Origin: Isoetes taiwanensis
Lineage: Eukaryota; Streptophyta; Lycopodiopsida; Isoetales; Isoetaceae
Direction: 5' to 3'
Length of the DNA: 64,000 nt
NCBI GenBank assembly: GCA_021234155.1
Contig: JAJEKV010000047.1
Location: 10,190,081 to 10,254,080, forward strand
The position numbers and the translations under genes were made by a program. Of this stretch, positions 42,309-54,840 are shown piece after piece. How positions within the stretch are numbered: the first letter of the stretch is position 1; each line of letters begins with the position of its first letter. Under the pieces are notes generated by a model. That model did no database searches. It had not been told where the DNA came from and saw only the letters and a program-made list of their open reading frames with translations.

Positions 42309-42893
42309 TTGGCCGATAACGGGACACGTTATACATTCGACGTGTTAAATGCGGAAGTAGAAGATGGAGAGAGGGTCGTTAGCATTTTCTTGCACCGCCG
42401 GAACGGATCAACCATCTTTTTGAGCGCAAAAATGGTAGCAGAGGCCGCCCGCGCCGGCCTTCGGATCTTTGCCATTCTTGCGCTCCTTTTGCTGGCGCTT
42501 TATATCGGCAGACCTATCTATTGGAAGCTTTCTGCTTCCTTCCGCGATATGAAAGAAAATAACTATGATCCCGCCCTCTTGAAACAAGGTAATCCTTTTT
42601 TCTTCGCATTTGATTTGAGTTTGACTTGCTGATTTGTGTGAGTATTTCTTGAAAAATTGTCGTGTCATTCCGATTCTCATCAAGATTCAGATTTAACGAA
42701 CAACAGAAGTTACAAATTGAGGCAGATCTTGGTGTTTTGCCTTTAAAATTGACGATCTTGCTTAAAATGGATTATCTATGATTCGAAAAAGGAGAGGGAT
42801 TGTTTTATATTTCGTGAATTTTGTATGTTTGCAGGCATCACCGACATATTCCATGCTGCCCAAGAAAAAATTGGGGGGAAAGGGAAGTATTAA
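42309..42893 (+). CDS. Small single-pass membrane protein, two exons
   Basis: Exon 1 (42309-42588) ends CAAG|GTAATC. Exon 2 (42835-42893) follows TTTGCAG, giving a protein of about 112 residues ending AAQEKIGGKGKY. Residues 8-40 (RYTFDVLNAEVEDGERVVSI...NGSTIFLS) look like a small beta-rich domain. Residues 51-67 (LRIFAILALLLLALYIG) form one membrane helix, and a charged tail follows. No stop or frameshift is present and the splice sites are canonical, which makes it the least damaged gene here. The first codon is TTG in CATTTGGCC, and no in-frame ATG lies between it and an upstream stop. It could use a non-AUG start or an upstream exon, or the ATG may have been lost by a small insertion. The family is not recognised. 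Confidence 0.65.
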
Positions 42894-45337
42894 TTGTAGC
42901 AGTAACCACGATTTGCACATTTACCGACTAGCTGTCATGTGAAGTTCCGTTTTAAAATGCCACAACGTTGTGAAACTAAGTTGTGGCCAACTTATACTTG
43001 TAACTTAATGCAGCGTCAATTTAAACAAAACAACTAGGTACTTTCATTCTTCTCCCTTGAGATAGTTTGTCCATCTAGAGCTTACGAGGGGGTTAATGGC
43101 ACCCTTGAGAGGTTTCTACAGAATAACCCACGAGACCAGCAGGTCGAGTGGGTTATGCTGCAGACCATTGACCCCCTTAAATCACGAGGTGGAGCAGATT
43201 AGCTCCATCTGGTCCAATTTGAGTGGCTAGAGCGCATGGGGTTTTCTTATTTGATCCTTCATTTTTTATATAATTCATACAAATCTAACCATTGATTATG
43301 AAAATATTCTAAGTCATATTTTCAATAGATAATGCACATTGTGAAAATTCAATTTCCACGTCACACTATGATTATGGTCATAAAGTCAAGGTATCTTTAA
43401 GTCTATACAAATTATAAATTCTTTTTAATGTTGTTAGAGATATGATCACACAACAAAACATCCTCGAATTATTGCATTACATTAGAACTAAGCACGTGAA
43501 GTGCACTTTCTATTCTATTCTATTATAGCAGTATACAACAGTGCAAAAATTAAAACCTGACAAAACAACACAAGTAATGACACATGATGAACTATTGTGC
43601 AAAGCAGTCCGTTTAGTCAAATTTGCAGCAAATAGCAACAAAGGTTCTACCACGAAAACTATAGATTCATTATCAAATTCATGTGCTCTTGTGGTCTTGG
43701 CTTCGACCACATTGATATGCAAGGATGCAATAAGTGCACTTTTTGTTACCAATACTCCTGATTTAGAGACGACAAATACATAAATCTCAAAAACGTTCAT
43801 GCACTAAAATTGTCAGTGTTCTTGCATTAGATCTACGTGGTGCATAAAATACTAATGAAGATGAAAGGCACAATCAACAGGTGACGAGCCTGCCAAGTTG
43901 ATCCTCCTGGCAAGTGGGGATCTTGTCTATACTTGCACCAATTCTAGGTTGCGACAAAATTGGTGAAAAATTGAATCTTCTTTTTACAGTTGCAAATGAA
44001 CCATTCTTATAAAATTCATAACAATATAAATCCCAAGGAAAATCATCCACATATGTCCACAATATCTAGCTTAGCAAATCAATTCTTTCATAACTTTATC
44101 CCGATCTCTCACTGCACCACCGCCATTAGCCTGAACACTACCTTGCTCATTCACTGCATGCACTCAAAGGAGTTAGTCCTTGTGACTAAGTGGGGTTTCA
44201 CATTTCCTTCCCGCATTATCAAGTCACCAAAGAAGGTCATCTTGCCCAAATGGTCCATCTCGTGGATTCTGTTGCTGAATCCCATGTAGGAGAAAAGGCT
44301 TAAAATGGAGAATTGAAATTGGAGTTTGGAGTGGTTGAAGCATAGATCTTATATGTAACCAGCAACTTGTGTGAGCAGTAAACTCCATCAGCTCTCCAGA
44401 CACTATAGTGGTGGTTTCGCGTTGTTGGATTATTTCTTTTTCTAATTGGTTTGCTTTTTGTTTGTTGTTGGTTGTGTGAAGGAATTGAATCTCGAAGTGA
44501 TCGTGGAACGGTTTATAGGTGGCAATATCTTGGGACATCTTTTACATAACATTGCTTAATGTTTATGAAAATTGCCACTGGATTTGTAAATTAGTTACAG
44601 TAGCATTCACTTTGTTTTCCGTGCTTACAATATCATTCTCAATCAGGTCTTTGTCTGTCTGAAAACAAACATCCTTGCATGTCCTCAAAATCACTAGATA
44701 TCTCATTTGTAATCTTCTTTTTGGGTTGCCCCTAGGGGGGCAAACCCTCGTTTATGTGGGTATGTGGGCATATTCAAGTATATGGTGGCATATACCTAGC
44801 ATATGCTGATGACTGCTAAAAACTGGCTGCTGCCTGTAAATGCTAGGTCATCCGCCGGACTTGGCTATGGTTTCTGCACCTCGGTTTCTGCCCTCCCTTC
44901 CGCGCCTTCCGTCAGGGCATTGACCTGGGTCGGTTTCTTCTGTGAATTTCGTGATGCCTGTTTAAATTTATTGCCTGTGCCTATCCTGCAGCACCAAAGA
45001 GAAATTGGTCCTGGTTGCAGGCCTTTGTAACTTTGAGATCAAGTAAATTCCTTTCCCTTCAAAGGTAATGCTTTTAGCAAATAACGCTCCAGCAAATTGA
45101 CCGAGAAGAAATGGTTGGAACATGCTGTCGGGATAAAAAAAACTTGCTATTTTTTTCTGTATTTAAGCTTCCAGCAATCTCATCGACCATGCATGTTTGC
45201 GGCTTCCATATTTTGTCCTATCGACATTGGATTGAAGTAGCACTTGCATGTTTAAGTAAGTGTAGGATGGAAGAATATTGGTTTCGTGAATTTGGATGAA
45301 GGGACGTGCTTTGCCTCTAGAGTAGAGAAGAAGAAGA
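42894..45337. other. Gene-poor stretch with a strong hairpin and a retroposon tail
   Basis: At 43086-43178 nested complementary arms occur: GGGGGTTAATGG with CCATTGACCCCC, and AATAACCCAC with GTGGGTTAT. At 44712-44748 the minus strand ends in GGTTTGCCCCCCTAGGGGCA and ACCCAAAAA, the short-tail family. Open frames at 43541-43783 and 44224-44538 have no recognisable domain. Confidence 0.5.
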
Positions 45338-45383
45338 AGAAATTTTTAACGTCCGCGGAACCCAATCGGGTTATGGGACCCAT
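45338..45383 (-). mobile_element. Short LINE 3' tail upstream of the PPR coding region
   Basis: The minus strand has GTCCCATAACCCGATTGG then GGACGTTAAAAA next to a GAA-repeat target, the same tail as at 18828 and 14236. It lies directly against the PPR 5' end. The ATG at 45384 is formed at its edge (GGGACCCATG). Confidence 0.7.
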
Positions 45384-47208
45384 GCTAAGCTTAGAGGAAG
45401 CATCATGTGGTTTCAGCAGCTCCGAGATTCCTTGTATTGATAACTACCTGTACATCTTGAATACGATTAAAGCAGAACGAAATCTAGCAGGTGCCAAGTG
45501 GATCCAAGCTCATGTTCAGCTCAATGGCCTACAATCTCATGTAATTGTTGGAAATCATATTGTGAGAACTCTTGTTGAATGTGGAAGCCTGCCTGATGCT
45601 GAGCAAGCATTTAACAGGTTGATTCATAGAGATGTATACTCTTGCACTTCTCTTATTTCAGGTTACATCAAATGGGGTGAATCACAGGATGCCCTTAGTG
45701 CGTATCGAGATGCAAAATGATTGTATAAACCCTAGCGATTACACTCATGTTGCTCTGTTGAAAGCCCGTGCCATGTTGAAAGATGTGGAAAGTGGTCGCC
45801 GATTCATGTTGAGATTAAGGAAAAGAAATTGGAAAAAAAATCTCTTTTCATTGGGAACTCTTTGGTTGACATGTATGCTAAATGTGGCTCCCTTCACGAG
45901 GCGTAAAAAAGAGCCTTCCACAATCTGCCAACTCGAGATACCGTCTCATGGAATGTTCTTATAGCGGGATATGCTGAAAATGGACTTGCTAAAGAGGCTT
46001 TACAATCTTTTGAATCGATGCGGTTAGAGGGCATATCACCTAATGTTGCCACAATTCTTTCTTTGTCAAAAGCTTGCTTGCATCTTAGGGCAGTACACAA
46101 GGGTCGTGAGTTACATAGTCAACTTGTAGGTGCAGGATTCTAGGTAGATCAATATATTGGTAATATCTTTGATTGACTTATATGCAAAATGTGGATCACT
46201 TTTAGAGGCACAGGATGTCTTTGATAAGCTTCCAAAGCGGGATGTAGTCTCCTGGGACCGCCCGATTGCGAGTTATCTTGATAGTGGCCTTGGTAAAGAA
46301 GCTTTGAGACATTTTCAACAAATGAGACTAGAGGGTGTGCCTGCAAATGCCATGACATTTATTTGCAGCCTGAAGACTTGTGGCAGGATAGGTTCCCTAG
46401 GAAAAGGCAGAGAAATACACACGTACATAACAAGAAAGGGACTTGAGAAAAACCCTGTTCATTGGGAATAGTTTGGTTGACATGTATGGGAAATGTGGTT
46501 CACTTGTAGATGCACACAAAGTTTTTGACAAATTACCAATTCGGGATGTTGTGTCTTGGACTGCCTTGATTGCAGGATATGTTGACAATGGGTTTGGAAG
46601 TGAAGCATTAAGATGTTTCATGCAGATGCAGGAGGAAGGCATACATCCAAATGCTTTTACATTCGTTTGCATCCTGAAAGCTTGCAGCATTTTAGGATCC
46701 CTAGAGAAAGGTCAGGAAATACACACTCAGATCTCGGGAAAGGGATTTGCAAAAGCTCTCCACGTTGGCAACACCTTGATTGACATGTATGCAAAATGTG
46801 GGTCAACTCCAGATGCTCGCAAGGTTTTTGATGAGCTCCCAGTTCGCGATGTCGTATCTTGGAATGCACTAATTGCGGGATATACGAGATAATGGATTTG
46901 ATCAACAAGCGTTGGCGTGTTACATACGAGATGAAGCAAGATGGCTTGTGCCCAAATGTGGTCACATTCATTTGTGGCTTGAAAGCTTGTGGCAACGTGG
47001 GAGCCCTAGAGCTAGGACGAGGAATACATAGGGAAATTGATCAGAATGAATTTGGAAAAGACCTGCTTGTTGGAGCTACTTTGGTGGACATGTATGCAAA
47101 ATGGGGTTCTCTTGAAGAGGCGTTGGAAGTTTTTAATAAGCTTCCAGTTCAGAATGTTGTCTCCTGGAATGCAATGATAAGAGGCTATGGAATGAACCAT
47201 GAGAATAA
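45384..47208 (+). pseudogene. PPR (PLS-DYW class) pseudogene, 5' part
   Basis: Repeats follow the PLS pattern of organelle RNA editing factors: GNSLVDMYGKCGSLVDAHKV, FDKLPIRDVVSWTALIAGYV, LRCFMQMQEEGIHPNAFTFV and ILKACSILGSLEKGQEIH, and so on. About five PLS sets are recognisable. Frameshifts or stops occur near 45718, 45900-46150, 46450 and 46890. The frame WNAMIRGYGMNHENN at 47205 continues with KAIQCFHDMQEFGVKPD at 58013, so a 10.8-kb element splits the gene. These proteins normally bind organelle transcripts and recruit editing through DYW. This copy cannot work. Confidence 0.9.
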
Positions 47209-47224
47209 CACAAGGCACCCAAAA

Positions 47225-47440
47225 AATTAACCACTATAATAAACCACTGAAAAACCCCTATAGATGTGGTTTCTTATGCTAAAAATTTTATTCTTAGTAA
47301 AAACCACATAACATAGTGGTTTTTATAACTCATACGTGGTTATTCATGTTAGTTTTATGTTATAGTGTGGTTTATTAAAAACAATATTAGCTTATTACAT
47401 GGTTTCTAGTATCAATATGTAGCATTATAACAGGGGTTTT
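47225..47440. repeat. Left subterminal AACCAC/GTGGTT repeats
   Basis: AACCACTA, AAACCACTG, TGTGGTTT, AACCACATA, GTGGTTTTT, CGTGGTTA and TGTGGTTT occur within ~200 bp of the left end. Confidence 0.7.
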
Positions 47441-47755
47441 TTTTGTGATTTTATACGCTTTTTGGCATGGTTTTCATATGATTTCACGGGCGTATTCACG
47501 TGGACGTACTAAACGGTATTTCTAGAGTGCACCCATTTTTTAGCCATTGCCATTTTAAAGAAGAGGGAAAATCATGTGGTTGTGGGGCTTTTATTGTTTG
47601 CATGTTTTTTAAGTTTAGGTTAGGGTTCCTGATTTGGCACGTGGAGAAGAGCAGCAATTGGGTGTAAATATGTAGCTCAGAGCCCCGTTTACTGTTTTTG
47701 AGAAGCTGAAGCAGAACAGAGGCAGGCAGAAAAGATCTGGAATTCCTCCGGCGAA

Positions 47756-48592
47756 ATGAGCAGGGAACCTATTGTTTTGGAAAACACAGGGAACGGAATT
47801 TTGCATTCTGTTGTGCAATCTGTTGATGAGTATTTTATGTTATCTGGGAGTGCTGATGGCGAAATCATTCTTTGGGGCATACATCAAATACTGAGAAAAG
47901 TAAACCTCTGCAGAAAAATTTTAAGCTTTACTGGGGTGTTTGGAAATTATAGTGGCAACTGGTACTTCGAGCTCCGTCCACCCATGAGAAGGCTGTTACA
48001 TGCATTTCTGGTTGCATGTTATCATCCGTGGAAGCTGTATTCGCATCTTCATCTTCTGATGGCACAGTTCGTGTGTGGGACATGTCAATTCCAATGCAGA
48101 AGTGCAGGTGTGCTCTTTGGGCTTGCCCAACTAAAGGGAATTTTCCTTGCCTAATAAGGCGACTTGCTCATCATACACTTCACCATATCACCAGCCTTTT
48201 AACATTTATTGCACTTCTTCAGAGGCAAATGCCAGGTATCGATTGGACAAACTATTTCCGTTGGATCAAAAGTCATGGTTGCTGTTTCCATGGTGCTTCT
48301 TCCCAACAAACTGGATATTTTGTTGGCTATGGGGGGTTTTGATAACCAAATTCACCTATACATCAAGACTAGTTCTGAGCATCAATTCGTATCAACGTGC
48401 AAATTAAAAGGTCATCAAGGATGGGTTGTTGATTTTTCAGAACCTGTAGTAGAGAATGGAATGCAAGCAATATTTCTTACAAGTTGTTCTCAAGATAAAC
48501 ATATTCGACTTTGGAGGATCACCCCGAAGCAACCTGTATTGAGTAATGACAAAGGGTCTAGTTTGAAGGGATACATTACTGGGCCAATGTAA
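47756..48592 (+). pseudogene. ELP2: Elongator subunit 2 (WD40) fragment captured in transposon
   Basis: Three WD40 segments match ELP2 order: SADGEIILWGIHQ (47850-47890), CMLSSVEAVFASSSSDGTVR then VWDMSIP (48010-48090), and LLAMGGFDNQIHLYI, CKLKGHQGWVVDF and SCSQDKHIRLWRITPKQ (48310-48530), ending GYITGP. ELP2 is the WD40 scaffold of the tRNA-modifying Elongator complex, normally ~800-850 residues. Only part of the N-terminal propeller is present, in shifting frames. The first ~30 codons (MSREPIVLENTGNGIL) are not recognised. Retained spacers suggest capture from genomic DNA. Confidence 0.75.
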
Positions 48593-49538
48593 CAGAGCTT
48601 GCTTTTCGAATGCCCTGTTCACAGCTGCAAGAAATTGGTATGTTGATCAATTGATTCTGTTCTATCACTGTTTCTCCTTGATCAAATGTGTTGAAATCCC
48701 AGCTGTTGGCTCCTAGCATAGTTCTAACATCTACTGAGAATAAATGCCCTATTTGGCTTACTTTCATGGCCTTTTTCAGCTCATAGTTCAAAATGGCATT
48801 GCATTTATCAGCTGAAAGACATGATTCTATGTAGGATTTGGCTGAAACCCTGTTGTGCATGATTGATAGTGTCAAAATGGTGATTATCGTGACGATTTTG
48901 CAGCTTCTGCGCAGGATTTTTCTTGCCAGCCGCCAATTTAATGGAACCAGAAGCTAATGGCTCCAGATGCTACATATCTAGTAAGTGTGGCTTTCATTAT
49001 TGCTTTGCAGTGGAATAGACGATACTAATTGTATATTTGTTTGTTCTCCTGAGACATTTCTTATGCAGGAATGGATCTTCAAACACTCTATTTCCAAATA
49101 CTCTATTTTGGTGCAATTGTCCAGCCTATTATCTTATGTAGCACTATATTCGACTCATATCATGATGGATTTTTAAACTGCATCCAGACCAAATTTACTA
49201 TGGCTATAAGCCATCGCTCCATCCAGGAATTTCATGCACATGAATTACGTGCTGAGCTGCTCTTCATAGCATTGTGATGAAGAGACAAATTATGGTTTTA
49301 TGCCATTCATATACAATATACAGGATACAATGTTATGGTCAAGAATCAAAATATATATTTATACCATTTAGCAATTAAATGATGTGGTGAAGCGTATGTA
49401 ATTAAATTACATTATGCTATTATTTGTTACAATGCTAAATATTAGATATTACATATTGCTACATGTTTTGCATGTTTCACATGTTCTTACGTATGTTTGA
49501 TTTTTTTAGGGCCCGAAGGGCCCAAATTTTTTTTTAGT
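48593..49538. other. No recognisable gene; ends in a short tail hairpin
   Basis: Possible residual ELP2 intron or flank. At 49503-49540, GGGCCCGAAGGGCCC sits between T-rich runs and resembles the short retroposon-tail family. Confidence 0.4.
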
Positions 49539-49984
49539 ATAACAACCAACACATAACTACCATTAACATTAAATAACACAACCATTGGGTTCAACACATT
49601 TAAAATCCCCCTTAAACCCCCTTTGGTTTGGGTGCATATTCACACGGGAGGTGACTCCGGGCAACGAGAGCTGTTGGATAGGCATATTCACCCCTTATTC
49701 CTTAATCTACACCGTACGTAAAGTTCCTCGTTTGTGGGGTATGCAAGTACAAAATTTGCTATACTGTATAACAAGATTTGCAAAATACTATAAGATTTCA
49801 AGCAAAATACTATATGGTGTTGATTTTGTACGTGCAAAATATAATTATAAGGGCTCTCGCTGCCCTACGTCACCCCCCGTGTGAATATGCACCCAAACGA
49901 AAGGGGGTTTAAGGGGGATTTTAAATGTGTTGAACCCAATGGTTGTGTTATTTAATGTTAATGGTTGTTATGTGTTGGTTGTTA
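49539..49984. repeat. Large inverted repeat (~125-bp arms, ~185-bp centre)
   Basis: The left arm (49539-49668: ATAACAACCAACACATAAC, CATTGGGTTCAACACATTTA, GGGTGCATATTCACACGGG) pairs with the right arm 49851-49984. The centre includes ACCCCTTATTCC and TACGTGCAAAAT. It is likely a foldback MITE with no coding capacity. Confidence 0.85.
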
Positions 49985-52386
49985 TGTGTTGGTTGTGTTT
50001 AATGTTGGTTTTCTACTGTAGCATGATTTATTAAATCGACAATGGCTTTTAGCATGCTTTTTGACATCACTTTAAATATGGCAATGGTTGTTTGTGTTGG
50101 TTTTCATTGTCACATGGCTTATAGATAAGTTGAAGTATTCTATAGTGTGATTTTTTATACAAATTTAAATACCATAGTGTTTAATCGTGCTAGTTCTTTA
50201 ATATAAAAATGCATGTTTTATAATGATCGTGGTTTGTAGCATGGTTTTCAATATCAAGATTATTGTCATGGTAATTACTCATAGTTATCACCTAATAGGA
50301 TGTGGATATTCATAGTGGTTAATCATAAGACACCCAAAACACAATTGTCATAATTAACGGCTATGAAAGCATTATAGATATGGTCTTTTGTATTTTCTAT
50401 TTTTTGAAGGACATTATACTTTAATTAAATATCAAGAAAACTAGTACATGTGAAAATACAAAGGTGTCTTTTGTGCAATTTGTTATTGTTTGGTCTTTTG
50501 TAATTTGTTTTGCATCTTTAGCACATACTATAGTTATTTTCAAGAACTATATGTGTTTTTGCATTCACACTTGTTACATTTTCTAGCAAAGGTTTATAAT
50601 ATGGCTTTCATTTTTTCAATACCAATTTAATTAATTTCCCATGCTTAAATTTGTATTAAGAAGGAAAATGTCCTACTATAATGATATTTGAAAGATTGGA
50701 ATTATTCTTGAGAGGATTTTGTTTAATTTTAAATTGATTGAAGATAGCTTCAACTACAGCTACCTTGTGATGCCGCCTCTTCCTTGCATAATGATGCATT
50801 TTCTCCCTTTTAAATGCCTTGGGCATTTGCATGTTATTTTGAAGCTCTGCATGGCCATGCCATGGATTAAAAAGGGGAAACAGACCCATGATGCAAGATC
50901 TGGCAACATACCATAGCATTGACTGCATTGACTTTACTCCGACATGCCATCAGATTGGGTAATTTGAGAGGAATTTAGGGATTAATGGAAACTTCTAAAT
51001 TCAGGCTGACGTCATTAAGTTGGCATAAGTTTTCAGTGCTCTTGTTTTTTCCTTTTGTAGTTGGTTTGTTCAAGAGTTAGCTTTGGCCAACACCTGACAT
51101 CTTGAGGAGTAGGGTGCGATACGCTGAGGTAGTGGAGCACGAAGCTTGCCGAAGTTGAGAAAGGATGAGCTAGGCTTTTCAATTTGAACTGAGCCCTTGC
51201 GAACTGTTTTGGCAATGAAGCCTTTCAGCTTCTTTATGAAGCTTTCCAATTTTAGCAGGGTTATCGCAATTTTCCTTGTTTTTTTAGTGAAGCTTTTGGG
51301 CTTCTTTTTGAGAGGGATGATTCCTATTTATTTGTTCCAGGTTCAGTGGTAATAGATAGCTAGAAAATAGTTAGTTTGTTTGAGTGGCTCTGCTTTAACT
51401 ATGGGACACAGAATGCCATTTCGAACTCCTTCGTTTTAAACTAAAGATCATGTGTTTTATTTTTTCTACCAGGTTAGATAGAAGAAGATTGTGAATGCTT
51501 GTCTTGGCCTTCGAGTTGCTTGTAGCTGGTACCATGAGTTATAAGATGTTTGTTGAGTTTATCAATTAAAGCATGGTGCTTCTCAAATGTGGTGCTGCCA
51601 ATTTGGTAGGGGACTCGTGAAAAGAGTCCTTGAATTTTTGCAGCATTTAAAACTATGTTCTATTTGTGCTAAGGCCCGAAGTTGGGTGCCTGCTACAAGT
51701 TTCTTGCAGTGGACGAGATGGTTGTAACTTATTATATCAGTTTTCCCCTTCAAGGAATTGTTGTAGAGAAGCTTGCAGGGAGCACATGTGAACATGCTTC
51801 CTTGCTGCAATGTTTCTGTAACTGACATGTTTTTTGAATTTTATTTTATGTTGTTTCTTTAACGAATCAGCATAAGCTTCATTGATGGAAAGTTGTCAAT
51901 TGATATGAACTTGTGTTTGTAATGCATAAGTTCTGGTAGACTGTGTTGTATGTAGCAGAGGACTTGTTCACATGTGCAGGCGATCCTTTGCTTCATGATT
52001 GAATATATGGTTGAGCTGCACCCTATGGTTTAAAATCATAGGGTGTATGGAAATCTGAGTTTGACCCCATCTTGGTCTTGGGGAGACGGCCAGGGTTGAG
52101 CCATATAGAGTATTGGTTGGAATATTCTATGGTCCACATGAGACGAGTATCCTAGATGTGCATTTCCAAAATACAAAGAAACTAAGGCGTAATGTATTTT
52201 ATAGATTTCCCGAAATAATAAAATAATACGGATGCTAATACCCCCGTAATCAGCCGCGACCTTGAATAGATGGAAACCCTAACCCTCGTTCCTCTGCGTG
52301 CACTATGCTCGGACAGCTTATACAGATTCTTGGCAACACCATAGGAAGAACCCAAGGGCGCTAGCACTGCATTTGTGTTAAAAGAA
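49985..52386. other. Non-coding interior of the Pack-type element
   Basis: GTGGTT and ATGGTTTT motifs at 49990-50340 look like another subterminal block, so a second element end may be nested. No gene is supported in the rest. Confidence 0.4.
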
Positions 52387-52883
52387 GGGAAATTTACCAA
52401 AATAACCTTAATTATTGACTTAATTCCCAAAAAGCCCTTTATATTTTTGAAATTCCCAAAATACCCTTAATTCTTATAGTAATTTCCCAAATAGCCCTTT
52501 ATAGTTTCTCTATCCATGTCTTCTGTCTTATCCCGTTTGCTTTTAGGCCTGCAAGGAGGAGCAATTCATTATTTTTAAGAAGTTCAATATTTGGAGGGTA
52601 GATAGGGGCAGCATATAAAAAGCAAAATGAGCTCCACAAGTAACCTAGATGGGTAAAGCAGCTTCTCCACAAGATGCCCACGAAACTTCTCCTTCAATAC
52701 GATTTTTATAAAAGCATTAAGTTAGTTGTCTTCAATTTCTAGTATTAGAATGATAGGCTTATCTCTAGCTTTTGGGCTATTTGGGAAAATACTTAAGAAT
52801 TAAAGGCATTTTGGGAATTTCATAAATACGAAGGGCTTTTTGGGAATTAAGTCAACAATAAGGGTTATTTTGGTAAATTTCCC
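52387..52883. mobile_element. Mutator-type MITE (497 bp)
   Basis: It has long inverted arms (~115 bp) starting GGGAAATTTACCAAAATAAC and a perfect 9-bp target duplication TTAAAAGAA (52378-52386 and 52884-52892). A 9-bp duplication with long arms is typical of Mutator-like elements. There is no ORF of note. Confidence 0.93.
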
Positions 52884-52892
52884 TTAAAAGAA

Positions 52893-53280
52893 TGTGCAGA
52901 AAGAGAGATGAAGGCACCTGCGCAAGAATGTCAATCTGATCAAAGAGCTCAGTCTTTGGATAAATTTCGAAGATTTTGCAGCGTAATAGCGCCTTCCGGC
53001 AGCATTCTAAGGTGTTTTGGAAGAAAAAAGAAGCATCAAACATCAAATCGGTTGAAGAAGTCATTCTGGTGCCTAAAACAATTCTGTTGCATTGGAAAGA
53101 TCCCTACTATATTCTGAACTCATCCAAGATTCAGCACCGTAATCAAGTTTCGCACAAAGCTCTTGATCTTGTTTTTGGAAGGCATTGCCTTTTTAATGCA
53201 ACTTTCTCGCAGGTTGATATGCTGCCCTTTAGTTTTGATCTGGAAATGCATGATTTGGTGGCATGTGCTTGATAGACTTT
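52893..53280 (+). other. Coding-like remnant of unknown origin
   Basis: The frame 52976-53272 has VEEVILVPKTILLHWKDPYY and LDLVFGRHCLFNATFSQVDM. It may be a captured exon upstream of the P450 fragment. I cannot assign it. Confidence 0.3.
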
Positions 53281-53649
53281 GCAGCTCTTAAAGTTAACCG
53301 TATATCACAATATCTGCTAGATGCGCTATAGATTTATATGCAACTTTTTCTACTCAGCTTTGGCTTATATTCAGATTCTTATTGGCTTAAGGCAAATGTT
53401 ATAATCTATATCTCTCAGGCTACTAGATTCTCAGTGTGTGTTATTTTACTGTTAAAAAAATAAATTCCGTTTGAAGATCCTCTTATTTAACATGTGGTGC
53501 CATACGTCCAGCGCATTCCTTATTCTTTCTTGTACCCAGAATCTTAAGACGGGGGGCATATCAAATTTAGTCATACAAGTACTTAGGACATGAGATTTGG
53601 CAAGCTTAAAACTCCTATGCTTAGTGGCTTTTGTTTTTGTTGTGAGGCT

Positions 53650-54840
53650 AATGTAGAAACTATTGCAGGCAGTGGGAAAGAGGTCCGCACTCTCTCAAAA
53701 ATTGGATATGCAGCTCATGTCAAAGTTGCCTTCATTCTCAACAAGGCATAAATTGCAAAGCACTTTCACAGTATATTGCAATTTCATCACTCGGAACAAG
53801 TTATTTTGGCAAAGATTTCATAAATTGGCTAGCAGCACATGAGTTTAAAAAGCTTCTTCTTTTGGCCGTAGATGAAGCATGCTTTTGGTCGCAGTATGCC
53901 ATAATTCCTTTTTGGAAAAGGAATTTTAGAAAGTATAAGACAACAGGTTTGAGGTTGCAAACTGTGCTAAGAGAAATACTTACGAACTGTGGAGAAGAAG
54001 AACCAAGTCAGACAAAGGATGGATTACTTGGTGGAAGCAAGGCAGGGGCAAGTTCAGACTTTGTGCCCAGAGGATCTTCATTTTTAGAAGAACTCACGAA
54101 TTATCTTATTGGTTTTGTTTCTGGAGATTCAAAATCTTCCCTCGCAGTCCAAGATATTAATGGCAATTTAATTGGAATGTTCTATCATGGTTTCTTGACA
54201 ATGAGCAGCCTTCTTAATGGAGTCTTCAGTAGATTGGCACAGCATCCTGATGTCCAAGCAAAGGTATGTGAACTTTGTATTGTATGCACCGAATCGAACG
54301 TTGTATCTTTCGCTGTAATTATACCTGCCATATTAGTAGAGGCCATTAGCTCCAACAACATGCAGTTTTGCAGGCAAAATGGCTGAAAGTGAAGCAAGTC
54401 TTATTCTCTTATGATTCTGAAAATATTAGATGTTGTTAACAGCAGTATATGAACATTTGGAGTTGCAATCTGGGTTGTTTGCAGATTTATGTTTTCTCTA
54501 GTTATATAAGAGTCTTGTCTTTGTTAACAAAGAAGTGAATTTTGTGCTTATAGGTCTTTTCTGAAGTACATCAAATCTCTGAGGGCACGATATCTTCAGA
54601 AGACAAACTTAAAAAAATGAAATATCTTATAGCAACTGTTTATGAATCTGCGCGTCTTTTGCCAACCAACCAGATACTGCAACGTTGCTCTCGTGGACCA
54701 CCTTGGATCCAAGATATAATTTTAAGTATAAACACGACTTGCAAGCCGCAGTTTCCTCCAGAAATAACAGCACATAGTCTATTTGAAGAACAAGTAGCAG
54801 GCTTGATGGTAGGAAAATGATCTCTGAAGAGGCCATCCAT
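53650..54840 (+). pseudogene. Cytochrome P450 fragment captured in transposon
   Basis: Exon 1 (about 53770-54265) reads ISSLGTSYFGKDFINWLAAH, FWKRNFRKYKTTGLRLQ, an I-helix-like GMFYHGFLTMSSLLNGVF and SRLAQHPDVQAK before a GTATGT donor. Exon 2 begins after TTATAG at 54553: VFSEVHQISEG, then MKYLIATVYESARLLPTNQI, where ESAR is the K-helix ExxR motif. The Cys heme loop and most of the N-terminus are missing, so it is not functional. The P450 family is not assigned. Confidence 0.7.
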
